Shown one piece after another: positions 21,555 through 33,883 of a DNA stretch of 64,000 bases. The notes below the pieces were generated by a model. The model ran no database searches and had not been told where the DNA came from. It worked only from the letters and a program-made list of their open reading frames with translations. The translations under genes and the position numbers were made by a program. Each line of letters begins with the position of its first letter. Within the stretch, counting starts at the first letter, position 1. The stretch comes from Gloeophyllum trabeum ATCC 11539. Lineage: Eukaryota > Basidiomycota > Agaricomycetes > Gloeophyllales > Gloeophyllaceae. The stretch spans positions 1,429,717-1,493,716 of the forward strand of contig NW_006920413.1 of NCBI RefSeq assembly GCF_000344685.1, read 5' to 3'.

Positions 21555-23457
21555 ATGGCACGCTCTGCAAACAAACGGGATCCCGACTGGGAACACTCGG
21601 ACAGTGATCCCTCCGACAATGAACCACCCTCTCAGGATCCTTCAGATGATGATTGGGGCCCTTCCTCTGTGAGAACTGCCCGCACACTGTCAGAGCGCAC
21701 CTTCTTATCCTGTACATCAGTCCAAGAAACCGCCTGCTAAACGACAGAAACGCGCATCGGAACAAGGGAGCGCGAAAGGGAAGCAGCCTAATCTGAGAGC
21801 CCGTATTACAATCCTTGCCACGGATGCTGCCCCTACAACGGGGGATGTGAACGAGCGTTGTACGTCAAACTCAAACTCTAGACGTTTGACCATCTGAGCG
21901 ATTGCCGTAGCACAGGACGTGGACGATGCTGTCCTGGAAAGGATCAAGAAGGCGTTGGCCCTTGCTAATCACGAAAACACAGGAGAGCAGGAGGCGAAAC
22001 AGGCCATGAGGTTGGAACATCGCGCATATATGCACACGGAAAATGTGTTCCGACTTACGAGAAACGTTACAGGATGGCCTCCAAGCTTATGTCCCAGTAT
22101 AGCGTGACCCAGGCTGATCTCCTTACGAAGGAGGATGATCAACAGAAATTGAAGCGGTATGCATCTTCCTATGACTGAGTAGTCCTATCTTTTCATCATT
22201 TAACAGCGCTGGCATGTCGTGAGTTCCACCGATAATAACGAGTTTACTGGCCCTAGACTACCCTCATACGCTCCAGGGTAGTTGTTATTGAACATGTCAA
22301 GCATGCAAGTGTGCGCTGGGAGACGTGGGCAGACGACACTGCGTACGCGATGACCGTCTTCTTCGACTGCCAAAGTTATAGTGAGACATTTGGTAGGTAC
22401 GGGAATGTACGCGTCTGCTTTTACGGTGAGTGAGACTCTGCGAGACTGTCAAGGCAAAGCTATATGTACTTTATTGTTAGGTTTGGCGGAGCAGACTGTG
22501 GCCGCAGCATACGCATTTGAAATGGTTTGTCGTAGCGTCCGAGCTGGAGATATGCCTGCCTCTCACACTTGGATTATCAGGCATACAATCTAATTTCAAG
22601 GTGGGCCCTAGATAACAACCTCGCCAAGGGCATCCGCGGCAAAAAGTAGGTATTCCATTTCTCGGTGAAAACTCCAGTCTTCGACGTTCGCTTCATCCAG
22701 TCTGTACAAAAGAGGCGTTGCTCACGGCCTGTGCACCCTCGCCAACAAAGACAAACAGACTGAAGTACAAAAAGCCATTGAAGCCGAAAAACATCGCCTT
22801 GTGGAGGTCCACAAGATCGAGGCCGACGAGGACCGGCAACGCTTGAATCGGCTCAGAAACCTGGAATCCGTCAAACCGGAGGAACAAGACAGAAAAGTGA
22901 AAGTTGAGGACGTAGAAGACGAGGAACTCAAGCGCGAGCGTTCAGAAGATCTACACCCTTACGGACGCCATAAAGACGAAGACCCAGAGGAGATGCCTAT
23001 GCCGGCAGTGAATGGCGGTTATCCAGCTTATGCACCTGAAGACGATGACTCCGGTGACGATGTCGGCGGTCTGGGTCCTCTGGGCGACGACGACTACAGG
23101 GCGGATTTCGACGCATCCGACGAGATCCAGCTGGACCTCGACTCCCTCGAATCAAAAGTCGAAGCGCGCCGATCCGTAAAACCCGAACCAAAACTTGAAC
23201 CGAAACCCGAACAGCCTGAAGCAGGTCCTTCCTGGCAGTCAGAGGGCCAGCTCATCGCCTTCAGGGAAAACTCCAAAGCGATCGGGGACGAGTACCTCAA
23301 ATCGCAGGGCGTGAAGCTCCGCACCTCGAATAAGCGACCCGACGTCAGTTTCAGCAGTCGCGAAGACAGAAAGCTATACGAGCAAGGCAAGCGGGACGCC
23401 GCGAAGATCGATGTGCGCAGGCGGCGCCTCAAGGGAGCTGAAGATGACCGTGACTGA
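21555..23457 (+). CDS. DUF2786 domain protein
   Basis: The start is the ATG at 21555 (MARSANKRDPDWEHSDSDPS). The N-terminal 60 residues are acidic and Ser-rich, followed by a basic stretch (KKPPAKRQKRA) that looks like a nuclear signal. The DUF2786 helix pair is VLERIKKALALANHENTGEQ continuing with EAKQAMRMASKLMSQYSV (about 21930-22110). A middle part spread over small exons (to about 22640) includes FGLAEQTVAAAYAFEM-like sequence typical of the partner domain that follows DUF2786 in basidiomycetes. The last exon (about 22690-23457) is highly charged: a long helix (KAIEAEKHRLVEVHKIEADE), acidic runs and Lys-Pro-Glu repeats (KPEPKLEPKPEQPE). The function of this fungal family is unknown. Intron borders in the middle part are approximate. 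Confidence 0.75.
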
Positions 23458-23714
23458 AGTCGAGTCGTGGGCAGACAGCACTGCACGATGACTTTTCATA
23501 TGTAGAACCACCTCTATCCTACACTCATTATATCTAGACGCTACAGTATGTAATGCTATTCCACACGGAGGATGTTGAAATAAACAAGCTGGACACGGAC
23601 GGGGTCTTTTCACGGGAGAATGCGAAAGTAGCACAAAATAATGATAAAGCCGCTCGAACTCGTCCCTCGAATGCGGGACGCAGCAAGGCTGCCCATACGA
23701 CAGTACAAGGCAAT

Positions 23715-25170
23715 CTATTGCCCGGACGGACCGCCTGCATCAGTTAAAGGAGCCACTACAGGAGGACTTGCCACCGAACTTCCCCCAGATGATGTAGACT
23801 GTGCGGTGGTCCCCCTGGCCATCAACGTGTTCAGTAGGATCGCCAGCCCGCTCATTTGGGCCGGTTGTAGGAGCCCTACGTTCACGTCCAGATACACCAT
23901 TCCGCCACTGAAGTGCTTTAGTATAGCTGCTGGCGGAGATTCGGCGGGCTTCACGGATGACACAGGGACGGGAATAATGCCGATCCTTTGCAGTTCTGGA
24001 AGCGAAGAGACAGGCAGCTGCACAGGGACGGGTCCTGATGGTACGGGGTTCTGGCTTGATGAATCTGTAGACTGAGTCGGGGCTGGCGTTGGCGCTGGCA
24101 GGGGTGCTGGGGTAGGAGCTGGACTGTAGACCGGGGTACCTGGCGGGGGTGCCCCGTATTGCTGCGTGTAGGATTGCGTAGGTGTATAAGTCGGCGTATA
24201 AGAATAGGGATATGGTCGATAATGATGGACGTAGGATGAACCAGCGGGCTGAGGATAGTAGGATGGGCGAGGAGGTGCGGACTGCAGTCGCTTTTCGCGC
24301 TCGATTTTCTCTAGCTCTGAGCGTGCGCTCCGGAGTTCTGCGTTCAGTTGTATGTTCTCATTCCGTTCGCTTTCCAGCATGGCCTGAGCAAGGATGTATG
24401 CTTGATCATCCGGAGCTTTACGCTGAAGAGCACTGAGCTACACTGCAAGGGGCGAAAGAAAGGGCAATGGACAAACCTTGCCAGCTTTTATCCTGGCTCG
24501 TCTGAAGCGTTCCTCCAAGGCTTTTTGTCGCTTGAAACACTGGATAGCGAATCTGGTCTCTGAACATCCAATCAGCGGAAGGCTTTACAGCAAATCGACT
24601 AGCGAACCTGCAATCTCCTCTCTTAGTGCACTCACTTCCGTAGCTTTGCTTTTGCCCTTGCTCCACCTGGCGGCCTTCATCACGTACTGCAAATCCTCCT
24701 GCGGCTGCTGATACACGTGATATGGTAGCAACCTCTTGACCACATCATCACCGTCCACGAATGGATTGTCGACATCAGGAAACAAAGTAACAAGGTGATC
24801 TCCAGCAAGAGACGAGGTAATTCTGCAGTCGTGAGGAAGGACTTGTGGCAACGAAATGAGCGTATGCTTACTTTGCCGATGTCTCCTGCACGATCTTGTT
24901 TTCCTCCTCAGTGAGATGGGGTCGCAGTCTTGAAGAGTTGGAATCATTATTTGCTACCGCGGCAGGCGTATGCTCCGCGTGGTTAACTTGCTGAGGCCAT
25001 GTAGTACTCGATGCAGAGCTTGATGAAGTCGACGAGGTCAACGGCAGGGCGCTGGGGGACACGGGTTTGCCGACAGAAAATGTCGGGCCATATGCGCCGG
25101 TCTTGAAAGACTTGAACTGGTGCGCATTAGCAGTATTGTATGCAAACGGCGAGCCAGACGATTCTGCCAT
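23715..25170 (-). CDS. GLTSCR1 (BICRA)-type domain protein
   Basis: The start is the ATG at 25170 (MAESSGSPFAYNTANAHQ). After a Ser/Pro-rich leader comes the helix LTEEENKIVQETSAK. An intron (about 24876-24817) leads to ITSSLAGDHLVTLFPDVDN and PFVDGDDVVKRLLPYHVYQQ. This is the core of the GLTSCR1 conserved region, which in animals anchors BICRA/BICRAL to the non-canonical (GBAF) SWI/SNF complex. A further intron removes a stop and joins to ETRFAIQCFKRQKALEERFR, then KAPDDQAYILAQAMLESERN. A coiled coil follows, then a Tyr/Pro/Thr-rich low-complexity region and a Pro-rich C-terminus ending GGPSGQ at 23715. The domain call rests on the PD.D.PF...D.V.RLLPYHV.Q pattern. A role in a fungal SWI/SNF complex is inference. 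Confidence 0.75.
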
Positions 25171-25350
25171 GCCTCTGCTTTGTTGTGCTTTGCGTGGGTT
25201 GTGGCCCTCGTGACCGCGTGAACCCACAACTGTCTCGACTTCAGGGTAGGCCGATTTTCACTTGCACAAAAGATCCAAGACTAGCATCGACTTATCACAG
25301 AAAATTGATAGATGCTTCCTAGATATCATACAGGTACTATATGTTCGGTG

Positions 25351-27771
25351 TCAGCGAATTGACCTGTCTGACCTCGCCTGTATCATAGTTTTGACTTTCT
25401 TCAGCCACTCCGTGGCCTGCGCAACTTCTTCCGCATGACTGTTTGCCAACATCTCCAGGTACTCCTTCGCAAGCTCCAGGTCACCTCCCCCCAGGTACAT
25501 GTGATACCGCGCTACAAACATGTACGACTTAGAAAACTCTTCCACGCTTTTGTCTGAAGCAAGGAGTCGGTCAGGTACCCGTGTTCCGCACAGATGTGAA
25601 GAATCCTACCGTTTTGTCTCGACGCTTCCACAATCCTGCGGTGATATGCTGCAGCTTCGCCATATTCTTCCAGCTCATTGTAGCATTTGGCAATCTTCTC
25701 ATACATGCCCATCATATTAGGATGTTCTCCGCGCGTCGCATGCTTGAAACAATCGATGGCCTCCCTTGGTCTACCACAGGCTATTAAAGGGTAAATTAAG
25801 TACGGGGCACAATGACGAACCTGCCTAAGTCCATGTAGCATAGGCCCTGAGCTTGCCATACCCGTACATCGTAGGGGCTTGGTGGACATCAGTGTGATCA
25901 TAAACACAAAAAGAGAAGCCTTTCACCTCAGTGCCGCTGAGCGCTGGTAGTAATACAAAGCATATGTATGCATGTTTAAGAGCTCATATGCCTGACCCAG
26001 GCCGAACCAAGCTTTATGATCTTTACGGTCGAAATCTATGTTCCTCTGATCAGTACTCAGGGTGATCGAAACATCTCATGTCCAGCACTCACCGACAGCT
26101 CTGCGGTAAGCATCTATAGCCGCATGAGAATTTTTCAGTTCGATATACTCGTGGCCTAGCAGAGTCCAAGCAGACACATATGTCGAATCGAGCTGAGTAG
26201 CCCGCAGAAAGTATTCCGCCGCCCGAACGTTTTCACCGCGGAGAGAATAATGGTTACCTTGAACCCCAAGAGTGAGACTGGGTTAGGGGAGATACCCTTG
26301 TTGCACGTACCAATTAAACAGCATATTTCGGGCCGATCCTTCTCTTGATCAAGGTAATCGAAAGCGAGCTTGGACAGTTTAACGGTGTCGTGCATTACGA
26401 AGAGAATGTTCGCATAGATATCTACGCCATCAATACGGTGAGGATCCGCTGCGATGATTTTCTCGAACTGTGCTGCAGCCGGAGGATACGCTATCATACT
26501 ATCAGTGTACCGAACACAACCAGGCTAGGAGCGGGGTGGCGTACTATGCAAATTATACAAGACCAGGGCACGTTGAATCATGAGCCATGTCCATTTGGGG
26601 AAGAAGTTTTCGCCGAGAAGGCGATCACAGAGCCCGAGTTCGTTGTCTGAGACTGATTCGAGTTGGTTCGACATCTTCACTTGGAAGATATGGACCAAAG
26701 GATGGGTAGGCGGTAGTGGCAACATCGTGAGGAGAGACTGAAGCTACGTACTCATGAGCCATGAATAACCACGGACAGAAAGATCCCGAGAATCTACCTC
26801 TTCTCCATCACTTATACACTGACCAAGTAGAGTCCATGCAGACCAGTTCCAAGGATAGCGGGATAAAGACAACAGAAGACTTTCGATAGTCTCCTCACGT
26901 CTGCGCATGCGCGACAAGAACAGCGCCTTCCTGGCGTCGGCCGATGAGCATCTCGACGAGAAGAAGCGGCCGGGCCTCTCACAAGAACAGGAGCCATGGA
27001 TCCTCAGCATTTTGAACGGCAAGGAATAAATCTCTCAAGGATGTGTTGATCGGATGCGGTTGTTGGTCTCGCTTCTCTGTACGAAAGGGTTAGAGAAGCC
27101 ACATGAACTTACAAGTCACATACTATCAGAACCGTTCCAATCCCGTGCTGCTTTCTTCTCGCTGAACTGGGCCACGGGGTATCTATTTAGCAATGACGTC
27201 TGCAGAAATAATCGACATACCAGAAAGCGACTATACAAGGACAGAAACCGTGCTTTGGAACTTCGACACCTGTCTAGAATAGCCACGGCTCTCAGAAACT
27301 CGCGTGCATCAAAGAGCGATTGAGCAGCGATCAGCGCATCTTCTTCCTCCTCCTCCCAGGCCCGCTCTTGCGCGACTATCTCTTCCGGTAGGGGTTGATA
27401 TGTGGGTGCATCGGGGTGATGGAGCAGCTCTGTAGCCAAAGCGGCATGCCGAGAAGGTCCTTCATTGTGAGCGGAGGGGCCAGGAGAATGGTGACTGAAC
27501 GATAAAGATGCACGGGCACCACGAGAACGAGGAGGAGTGGACGTCTCAAACGTCTGATCTTGTAGTTGCCCAGATACGCGACGCTTAGCTTCAGGTACAG
27601 AGAGAAGCAGTTCCGAGACCCTACAATGCTTCTTCAGACACTGTTGACGGACATCTTGAGATATACAACATACCACTTGGTGGCCACAGTCAAACGTCTC
27701 GAAGAACAATCGCGTACCGCCGCCTTAAGGGCTGATATAGTTTCCCAGTCAACGCCATTCCCGCTCGACAT
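25351..27771 (-). CDS. CDC23: Anaphase-promoting complex subunit 8 (CDC23)
   Basis: CDC23/APC8 is a TPR scaffold subunit of the anaphase-promoting complex, the nuclear E3 ligase that triggers anaphase and mitotic exit. The start is the ATG at 27771 ([20 protein letters not shown]). The N-terminal helices continue with [16 protein letters not shown]. An inserted Ser/Pro-rich, disordered segment (about 27550-27350) precedes the first helical repeats ([20 protein letters not shown]). TPR units follow through many short exons, including WSAWTLLGQ, the segment ending at 26156, [20 protein letters not shown] near 26010, [20 protein letters not shown] and [20 protein letters not shown]. The last exon (25545-25351) encodes [20 protein letters not shown] and ends SDRSIR. 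Up to ten introns are needed. The 263-bp region upstream is shared with the divergent ALG14. Confidence 0.88.
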
Positions 27772-28034
27772 CATCTGAAGCAGAATGCAAGATAAACTGG
27801 GAATTGCACTTCGTGATGACGACGGACGAAGGCACAGAATTGAGGTCAGTTGTGGCAGTTACAGACAGGTCGCGCCTGTGGCGCTAGGCGCGTGCGCGTT
27901 CGCAGGCAACAGAGCTCAGGTACTTCACTCAGCATTCTGCTTCCGTTACCTGGGGCATACTTCGAGTTCAGCCGAAGTCGGTTCCGTTCAAGTTTGATCC
28001 GTCGCATCTCACTGCAGTATTTTGAAGTGCAAGG
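27772..28034. promoter_or_regulatory. Bidirectional promoter of CDC23 and ALG14
   Basis: Only 263 bp separate the divergent start codons, so both promoters must lie here or overlap. No TATA box is obvious. The region contains a GC-rich run near 27880-27900. Confidence 0.5.
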
Positions 28035-28947
28035 ATGGGCTACGCGTCACTGGTTGTGCTCGCTGTGGTATTGCTGCTCCTAGGGCGTCTGTACTATGTA
28101 TCGTTGCCGAGGGAGGGATCACGTAGACGAAGCCAGTCGGAACCTTGCAGTCTAGCTGTTTTCCTGGGATCTGGTATGTGATGTTTTTTGTTCGAAGGCT
28201 GACCGTCCCTGTATGCCCTAGCACAGGTGGGCATACGAGCGAAGCCCTCATCATGGTGTCCGCTCTCGATTTCTCCCGCTATCGGCCTCGGACGTATATC
28301 ATCAGTGAAGGGGATGCGCTGAGTGCGCGAAAGGCGCACGACATGGAACATTCAAAGTTAACGACTTCAGACACTCTCTCAGTGTGTGCTCATCCCAATG
28401 TACACCTCGGTATTTCAGTTCACGCCCGGTAGGGTAGCGCGTCCCTTCAGTACACGGTCCTGACTATTCCTCGTGCTCGACGGGTCCATCAAACTCTTCT
28501 CAGCACTCCACCAACTGCTTTGTATTCGCTACTCAGCTGCATATATTATGTGACAGTCCTCCCGCTTTTGACAAACAAAAGAAGTACATCCTTCGCTGAA
28601 GTGCTTCTTCTCAACGGACCGGGAACTTGTTTCACGCTGTGCCTCGCAGTTTACCTTAACAGGGTATGCTTTTCCTTGGTCACAACCACACTTATTCTGA
28701 AGCCTGTTTTCTTCCAGCTGCTCGGGCTCGCTTCCCCGAGGCTACTATACGTGGAATCCTTCGCTCGGGTTCAATCATTGTCGTTATCTGGCAAACTACT
28801 GAGCCCCTTGGTAGATCGGTCAGTCTGTGCCCGAGGTACTGTATAAGCGCTCGTTCTTACCACGTTCAGTGATGCAGCTTTGTGGTCCAATGGCCCGGAC
28901 TGGTCAGAGAATGGCCGAAGGCACTATACCGTGGTTGGATGGTCTGA
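28035..28947 (+). CDS. ALG14: UDP-GlcNAc transferase membrane subunit ALG14
   Basis: ALG14 anchors the catalytic ALG13 to the cytosolic face of the ER, and together they add the second GlcNAc to dolichol-PP-GlcNAc in N-glycan synthesis. The ATG at 28035 opens a membrane anchor, GYASLVVLAVVLLLLGRLYY. The glycosyltransferase-B N-terminal motif FLGSGGHTSEAL is split by an intron (about 28172-28228). SALDFSRYRPRTYIISEGD follows. After a second intron ending at 28466 comes YTVLTIPRARRVHQTLLSTP, then the membrane-associated stretch SLLSCIYYVTVLPLL and EVLLLNGPGTCFTLCLAVYL. A third intron (about 28663-28719) leads to LGLASPRLLYVESFARVQSL. The last intron joins PLVDR to FVVQWPGLVREWPKALYRGW and the protein ends MV, TGA at 28945-28947. 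Complete, with conserved motifs intact. Confidence 0.9.
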
Positions 28948-29364
28948 ACAGGTTTCCCATATCTGCAAGTCTTGTCAACGTGACCCATATTTCGCATGCT
29001 CGGTTGAATATGACCTTGCCGGCGGATGCATGTATGTAGGCGCTGCCGTAATCGCTGCACACGTCGTTGGCTGCAACCAACGTGCCACGCCCTCTCATCA
29101 CTTAGGGAGTATGGCTGGTTCCGGGTGATTATGCCAACCGGCGGGGCTACTTAGTACATGCCATGAGTCAACGACAATGATGAAAGGTGTCACATCATTC
29201 GATACGGAAGGCATGCTCCGTAAAGGTGACGAGTCAATCAAGCGCAAATCGAGCTAGCATTGACCTGATTGATATGTCCCAACGATAGGGAACGAAATTA
29301 ATACACCACGGAATGATACAATGGCCAACGCACGCGGATAACGGCACTGAGCAATGCAAGGACT
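28948..29364. other. Intergenic region between ALG14 and U2AF1 (convergent)
   Basis: The genes are convergent, so these 417 bases are 3' UTR and terminator DNA. I see no additional structure. Confidence 0.5.
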
Positions 29365-30341
29365 CTACTTCCTCGTCCATCGGTCCTCACCTTCACCACC
29401 TTTCCGCGTCCACCGATCCTCTCCCGTTCCCTTGCGGGTCCACCTATCCTCACCGTCTCGTCCACCTCTCCTTGGACTCGCGCTGCGACCACTTCGCTTC
29501 GGAGGCTCCCATCCGCCAGCACCGCCATCAGTCTTCGGTGGATGCAATTTGCGCTCCAATTCTTGCCCGTGTCGTAACTGGCGTGCTAACTCCTTCGAGG
29601 GTAACCGTAAATGCATGAAATTGCAGAAACCTCCGCGGTTGCACTCTCCATTCTCATTTTGTCGACAGCAGGCTTCTCTGAAGTCTGTGACCGGAGATAA
29701 TTCAGCATATAAGGGACGGCCTGGAAACACATTTTGTTTGTTTGTTTTGGTCAATGATGACAACGAGGATTGAGGAGTCACGCACCAGCATACCACCGAT
29801 TGTTCAAATTATCAACTGCAGCTTGTGCTTCCGTCTCCCATTCGTAGCGAGCATATACGTTGCCGATGAGATGATCACCGACATTATCACATACCTAGAA
29901 ACCAGATTAATAACAAGCCCAGCATCAGTAGGAAACGGGGACTCACATGAAGCTCCAAAAGATGCCCAAACTTCGCCAGTTCGCAGTACAGGTCCTCATA
30001 TACAGCATCGAATCCCTCCTGCAGCTCCTGCTCCGTCAGCTTGCACACTGGGTCGTGAGCGGGGTTGTGGTAAACATTGGGCAGGAGTATAGTTTGGGAG
30101 AAAGAAGGCTTGATATGTTTTCGGGAACAGCGATCCCCGTGTCTACAAGCACCGATCTGTTAAGATGGCAGAGCCCAGGTTAGCCAAACGACGGCCTTCG
30201 AGTAAAAGTGGTGAACCACTTACTTTATAGTAGAAGGAACAGTTCACTCGGTCCTGTTCAGTTCCAAAGATGTTTGCCTGTGCGCAGGTCAGAGAGCACC
30301 GCCAGTAACGTAGCTGAAAGACGTACCAAATGTGAGGCCAT
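29365..30341 (-). CDS. U2AF1: Splicing factor U2AF small subunit (U2AF35)
   Basis: U2AF35 recognises the 3' splice-site AG as part of the nuclear U2AF heterodimer. The ATG at 30341 opens MASHL; an intron follows, then [18 protein letters not shown] and, after another intron, [19 protein letters not shown], which completes the first CCCH zinc finger. The U2AF-homology RRM is in the exons at about 30060-29770 ([38 protein letters not shown]). The second CCCH finger is in [20 protein letters not shown] followed by [13 protein letters not shown]. The C-terminal tail, which is RS-rich in animals, is here Arg/Gly-rich and ends in three copies of an [12 protein letters not shown] unit. The zinc ligands are intact. 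Stop TAG at 29367-29365. Confidence 0.92.
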
Positions 30342-32266
30342 ATTGAGCGTCGACGATAGACCTGGTTAACAACAAAGAGTTGTGAATACAGACGCGCTGC
30401 TGTTTTCTTGGGCGACATCCAATTGCTGACTCAGCATAACCACATTTCCCACGTGCATGGGTATTGTTTGTACCAGCTGTACACATGGCCAGTGCCACAT
30501 TAACCTTCAAGTACTTCCACCTTTGATTTCGACATGTAGGTGTATCAAAACACTCGTAACAGATTTCCAAAATATGCGGTGCTGACTTGACTTCTATTCG
30601 CATGCTCAGGGTCACCGTGCTGTGTCCGCATTCGTAGCTTATTGGCAGCTCAAAGCAAGCTTTCCATTTCCACTCTATCGTAATATCGTCAATACACTCT
30701 GAATACCGATGACGGCGGACGGAAACAGACGGGTCACCCATTTCTGACACGATTTATTCAAGCCGTTACTTCAAAGATCCTCTAGTTATCTCATGGTGTC
30801 CGATGGACAATCGACAAGAGACCCACTTGCCCGGTCTGTGCTAATTCCGCTGTCATGAACTTGGGTTTGGGGAGCAAACACGACTCAAATTTGTCGACCA
30901 GAAGGTACAAGGATTGCTCTTTTGCGAGAACACCTCATGTCCAATGGTTACTTCATTAATATCCGGGTTCTTAGGCGTTTGCCGCTCGCATCGCCCTTGT
31001 CCAGGTTTACTGTACTCCGAACCCTCTCTTCTTCGTAGAATAACAAAGTATAGCTACCACGGTCGCTGAGTGGAGCTACAACGTCTGACTCTATGGCTAT
31101 CCAGGGCCGAGCCATGTTCTGGGGTGAACAAAGCCTCCTCCTGTCGGCCTTGTTTCCCGATGTAGCCGCCACTTATTTTGAGCAGTGGCTCGTCGCAAGG
31201 TTTCGGACCACCTACGGCATGGGTACGTGCAAGCTGAGATTTGAAGTACTCAGAGAGGAAAGTTACTAGCAGGTCTTCTCGTCAACTCCTCTTCCTTCTC
31301 TAAATGGTACGGTTTTCATGCATTGCCGGAACATGACGGATTCTCTCACTTCCGCCTTACCTAGCGCCACTTACGCAACGATGCCAGTTGACGGGATACA
31401 GCATTAGCTGGAGATGTATTGCCGCTGTCAACCATGGCGGCCCTCGAGGCCGGTCTGTTCTCAACTCTCCGCATGATTTGGGGCGCCAGAGGCGCTTTTA
31501 TTGCCCAGTATTCAATATCTTTAGGCTAAAAATGTGGTCAGCGTATGGCAAGAAGGTTGCACTGCTTCCCTTTTGAGCAACTGCTCAGTACTCAAACTAG
31601 ACTGGAGATTTACGAATACTGGACCTGCTGTTATTTGCACCGAAACTTCCGTGCTATAATGGCAGATACTCTCATCGAGCGTACTTCATTCTGGATCCCA
31701 GTCATTACTGCTATTGGACGGCTCCCTGGCACTGGGCGCAGTCCGGCTTACGCTACCCACAACCTTGCGAATCTGCGGACATACTTGTCACTCACTGTTT
31801 TGCGCCTGCTCTGAAAGCATTGCCTTATCCGAGTCTGCTGTCATGGCGTGCTGCGCCGTAGTTTACTTCTTGGTCATATGCACGTAGCCAGTGAAATATT
31901 GCCTAACAAGATGAAATTTGCGCAGGTAGACTCGGAGAAGCTCTCGTTAGCTTCGATATTTGCTGATGCTCCGCCCTCTTCTGCATCAAGCAAGTGTTGC
32001 GCTTGGTCGCACTATATGGCCCAGGATAGTCAGCGCTTGGACGTTGAAACGTTGAACCATTGGTTGGTGGTGTCGCAGTACGTAGCATCGCGATAAGAGG
32101 CGTCTAGTCTTATGTCTACAGGAGATCTTTCTGTCTAGGATTACATCGGGTCATCTACAGTCTAGCCAAGCTACAAGTAAACAATGATACAAGTGCCCAA
32201 GATTCAGCTACAAAAGGCAATGTCCTCGAAAACGTAGGAATAACAAATTGTCAGAGAATCATGGCT
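30342..32266. other. Gene-poor region upstream of U2AF1
   Basis: These 1,925 bases contain no gene that I can support. A minus-strand frame from about 30741 to 30289, starting MGDPSVSVRRHRYSECIDD, is open but not recognised and overlaps the U2AF1 first exon. The short frames at 31388-31814 lack codon bias and conserved motifs. The U2AF1 promoter must be near 30342. Confidence 0.45.
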
Positions 32267-33883
32267 TCATCGAGGAGGGTTCCACAAGGCAAACGGTCCG
32301 TCCCACGACGGTACCGGCTGCGTCACGAAGGTAGAGCTATTCGAGGCCGATGTCATATTCAGGTTTGCTGTCGACCCGTAAGGTAAGTGTTGTGGTTGCA
32401 AGCCCATCAGGGCTCGAGTTGGTGGAAATGAGGTAGTATGGTATGAATCTGCCAAGGGGGGAGACATATTGCCCAGGGTAGTTCTGTAGATAACGTCAGT
32501 CAGGAACCTGGTAATGTGATTTAGTTGTATGACGCACGCTACGTATGCATCCAGCTCTGCTACAAGTCGATACAACAAACAATCTGAGGTCGAGCCGTGC
32601 CTCGCGGAACGACCAAGCAGATTGGCGGCTTTCCGCAGGCGGAGCGTGAGTTCAAGAGCGATGCTGTAGCTGACAGGTTCCATCATGCACCCGCAGTGCC
32701 CGACGGGGTTGTTACGGCCTCGCTGAAGCTGTGGACCCAGCTCGGACTGTTGATTTTCCTTATATACGTCCGGTGTAAGCATAGAATCAAGCAGGTCACC
32801 GAACAACTGTTCATCCATGCCAGCGGAAGGTAGATAATTGTCGGATATCATGGAAGTGGAGGGTATTCCTGTGGCCTGGGTATGATCGCTAGGTAGTGCG
32901 ATGGTAACCTGAGGCTGCTGATTCTCTTCTCTTGGTGTAGTCACCACTGGTGATTCTACATCGATAGCTGACGGCGTGTCGAAGGACGAAAGGAACACCG
33001 GTGAAGAACAGTTGCTCTCGGTGTACCCGAGTGCGTGAGACGCCGCTTGGTGAGGAGAGTTAGAACCGGGCGCAGCACGAAGGACGACGCTCCCATCTTC
33101 TCCTAGACAGCAGGATTCTTGGTTGTCCGACCAGGGCTCCACGCAACCGCAAGCTGAAGGAGAGGTTGATTGAGTGTCGTCTGGGTCTCTTTCTTTTTCT
33201 CTGAGGTCAGTGGAGCGTGCCCGCGCATGCCACTTCTCAGGTCCTTCCCCAGGATGCGCCCATCGAGGGTGAGGCTTATTTTTCAGCTGCAGGTCCGATG
33301 ATTAGTACTAACTGGAAAGACGAAAGGGATTATGTGCGCAGCACCTCTCTGATAACACCCTCTAATTCAGCGACCCGTTTCTGTAATCGAGATTTCTCGT
33401 CTTGATCATCATGTCTGTAGAAAGAAAAGTGCTCAGGAAATGATGAATTACAGGGTTACACTGCTGACTTTTGGTTCGGATCGTCGACCTCATACACGCA
33501 CAGGCCAGTCTGTCGATTGGGCGCACCGCTTAATAGGGACGTACTCCGCATAGCGTAACACCTACCAGACCTAATTGCGTACAGCGCCCACACGGCCGTT
33601 TCCTATCGCACTGTCGATGCATGGTAAGTAACTATTCGCTATTCAACAGGTGGAATAGAAGGGCACATACCATGCGTTTACTGGTGTGGCAATTTACGCA
33701 AGACTGTGTTGTCCTGTTCCTACGGCGTTTGCGATGGTCCTCTTCGGGTTTGCGAGCATTACCGTCAGGTGCCGGTCGCTTTTTGCGACTCGCAGGCTCA
33801 GCAACTGTAGGTGGTGGGGATGTTGCACCCTTGTCTTCAGACGAACAGGGGGACTGAGAGCTTGATTCGGTGAGCTCAGACAT
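32267..33883 (-). CDS. Zn2Cys6 transcription factor
   Basis: This is a nuclear regulator with the DNA-binding domain near its N-terminus. The ATG at 33883 opens an acidic Ser-rich leader, then a basic stretch (RKKRPAPDGNARKP and HRKRRRNRTTQS). The zinc cluster has Cys at residues 62, 65, 72, 78, 81 and about 90, with spacing C-X2-C-X6-C-X5-C-X2-C-X8-C. It is split by two introns, the first after TSKRM (about 33670-33615) and the second after TQLGL (about 33570-33515). VYEVDDPNQK follows, then a coiled coil DEKSRLQKRVAELEGVI at about 33410-33340. The C-terminal exon (33142-32267) is Ser/Pro/Gln-rich and contains SIALELTLRLRKAANLLGRS, typical of AflR-like or short Agaricomycotina zinc-cluster proteins without a full middle homology domain. 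One more intron near 32540-32480 is likely. The targets are unknown. Confidence 0.8.

Noticed and set aside
27785..27997. 70-codon plus-strand frame in the CDC23-ALG14 interval
   Set aside because: No homology; it fills a promoter and overlaps no conserved sequence.
30289..30741. Minus-strand frame of about 150 codons starting MGDPSVSVRRHR
   Set aside because: It overlaps the first U2AF1 exon, has no recognised motif and no clear intron or codon bias; kept only as a note.
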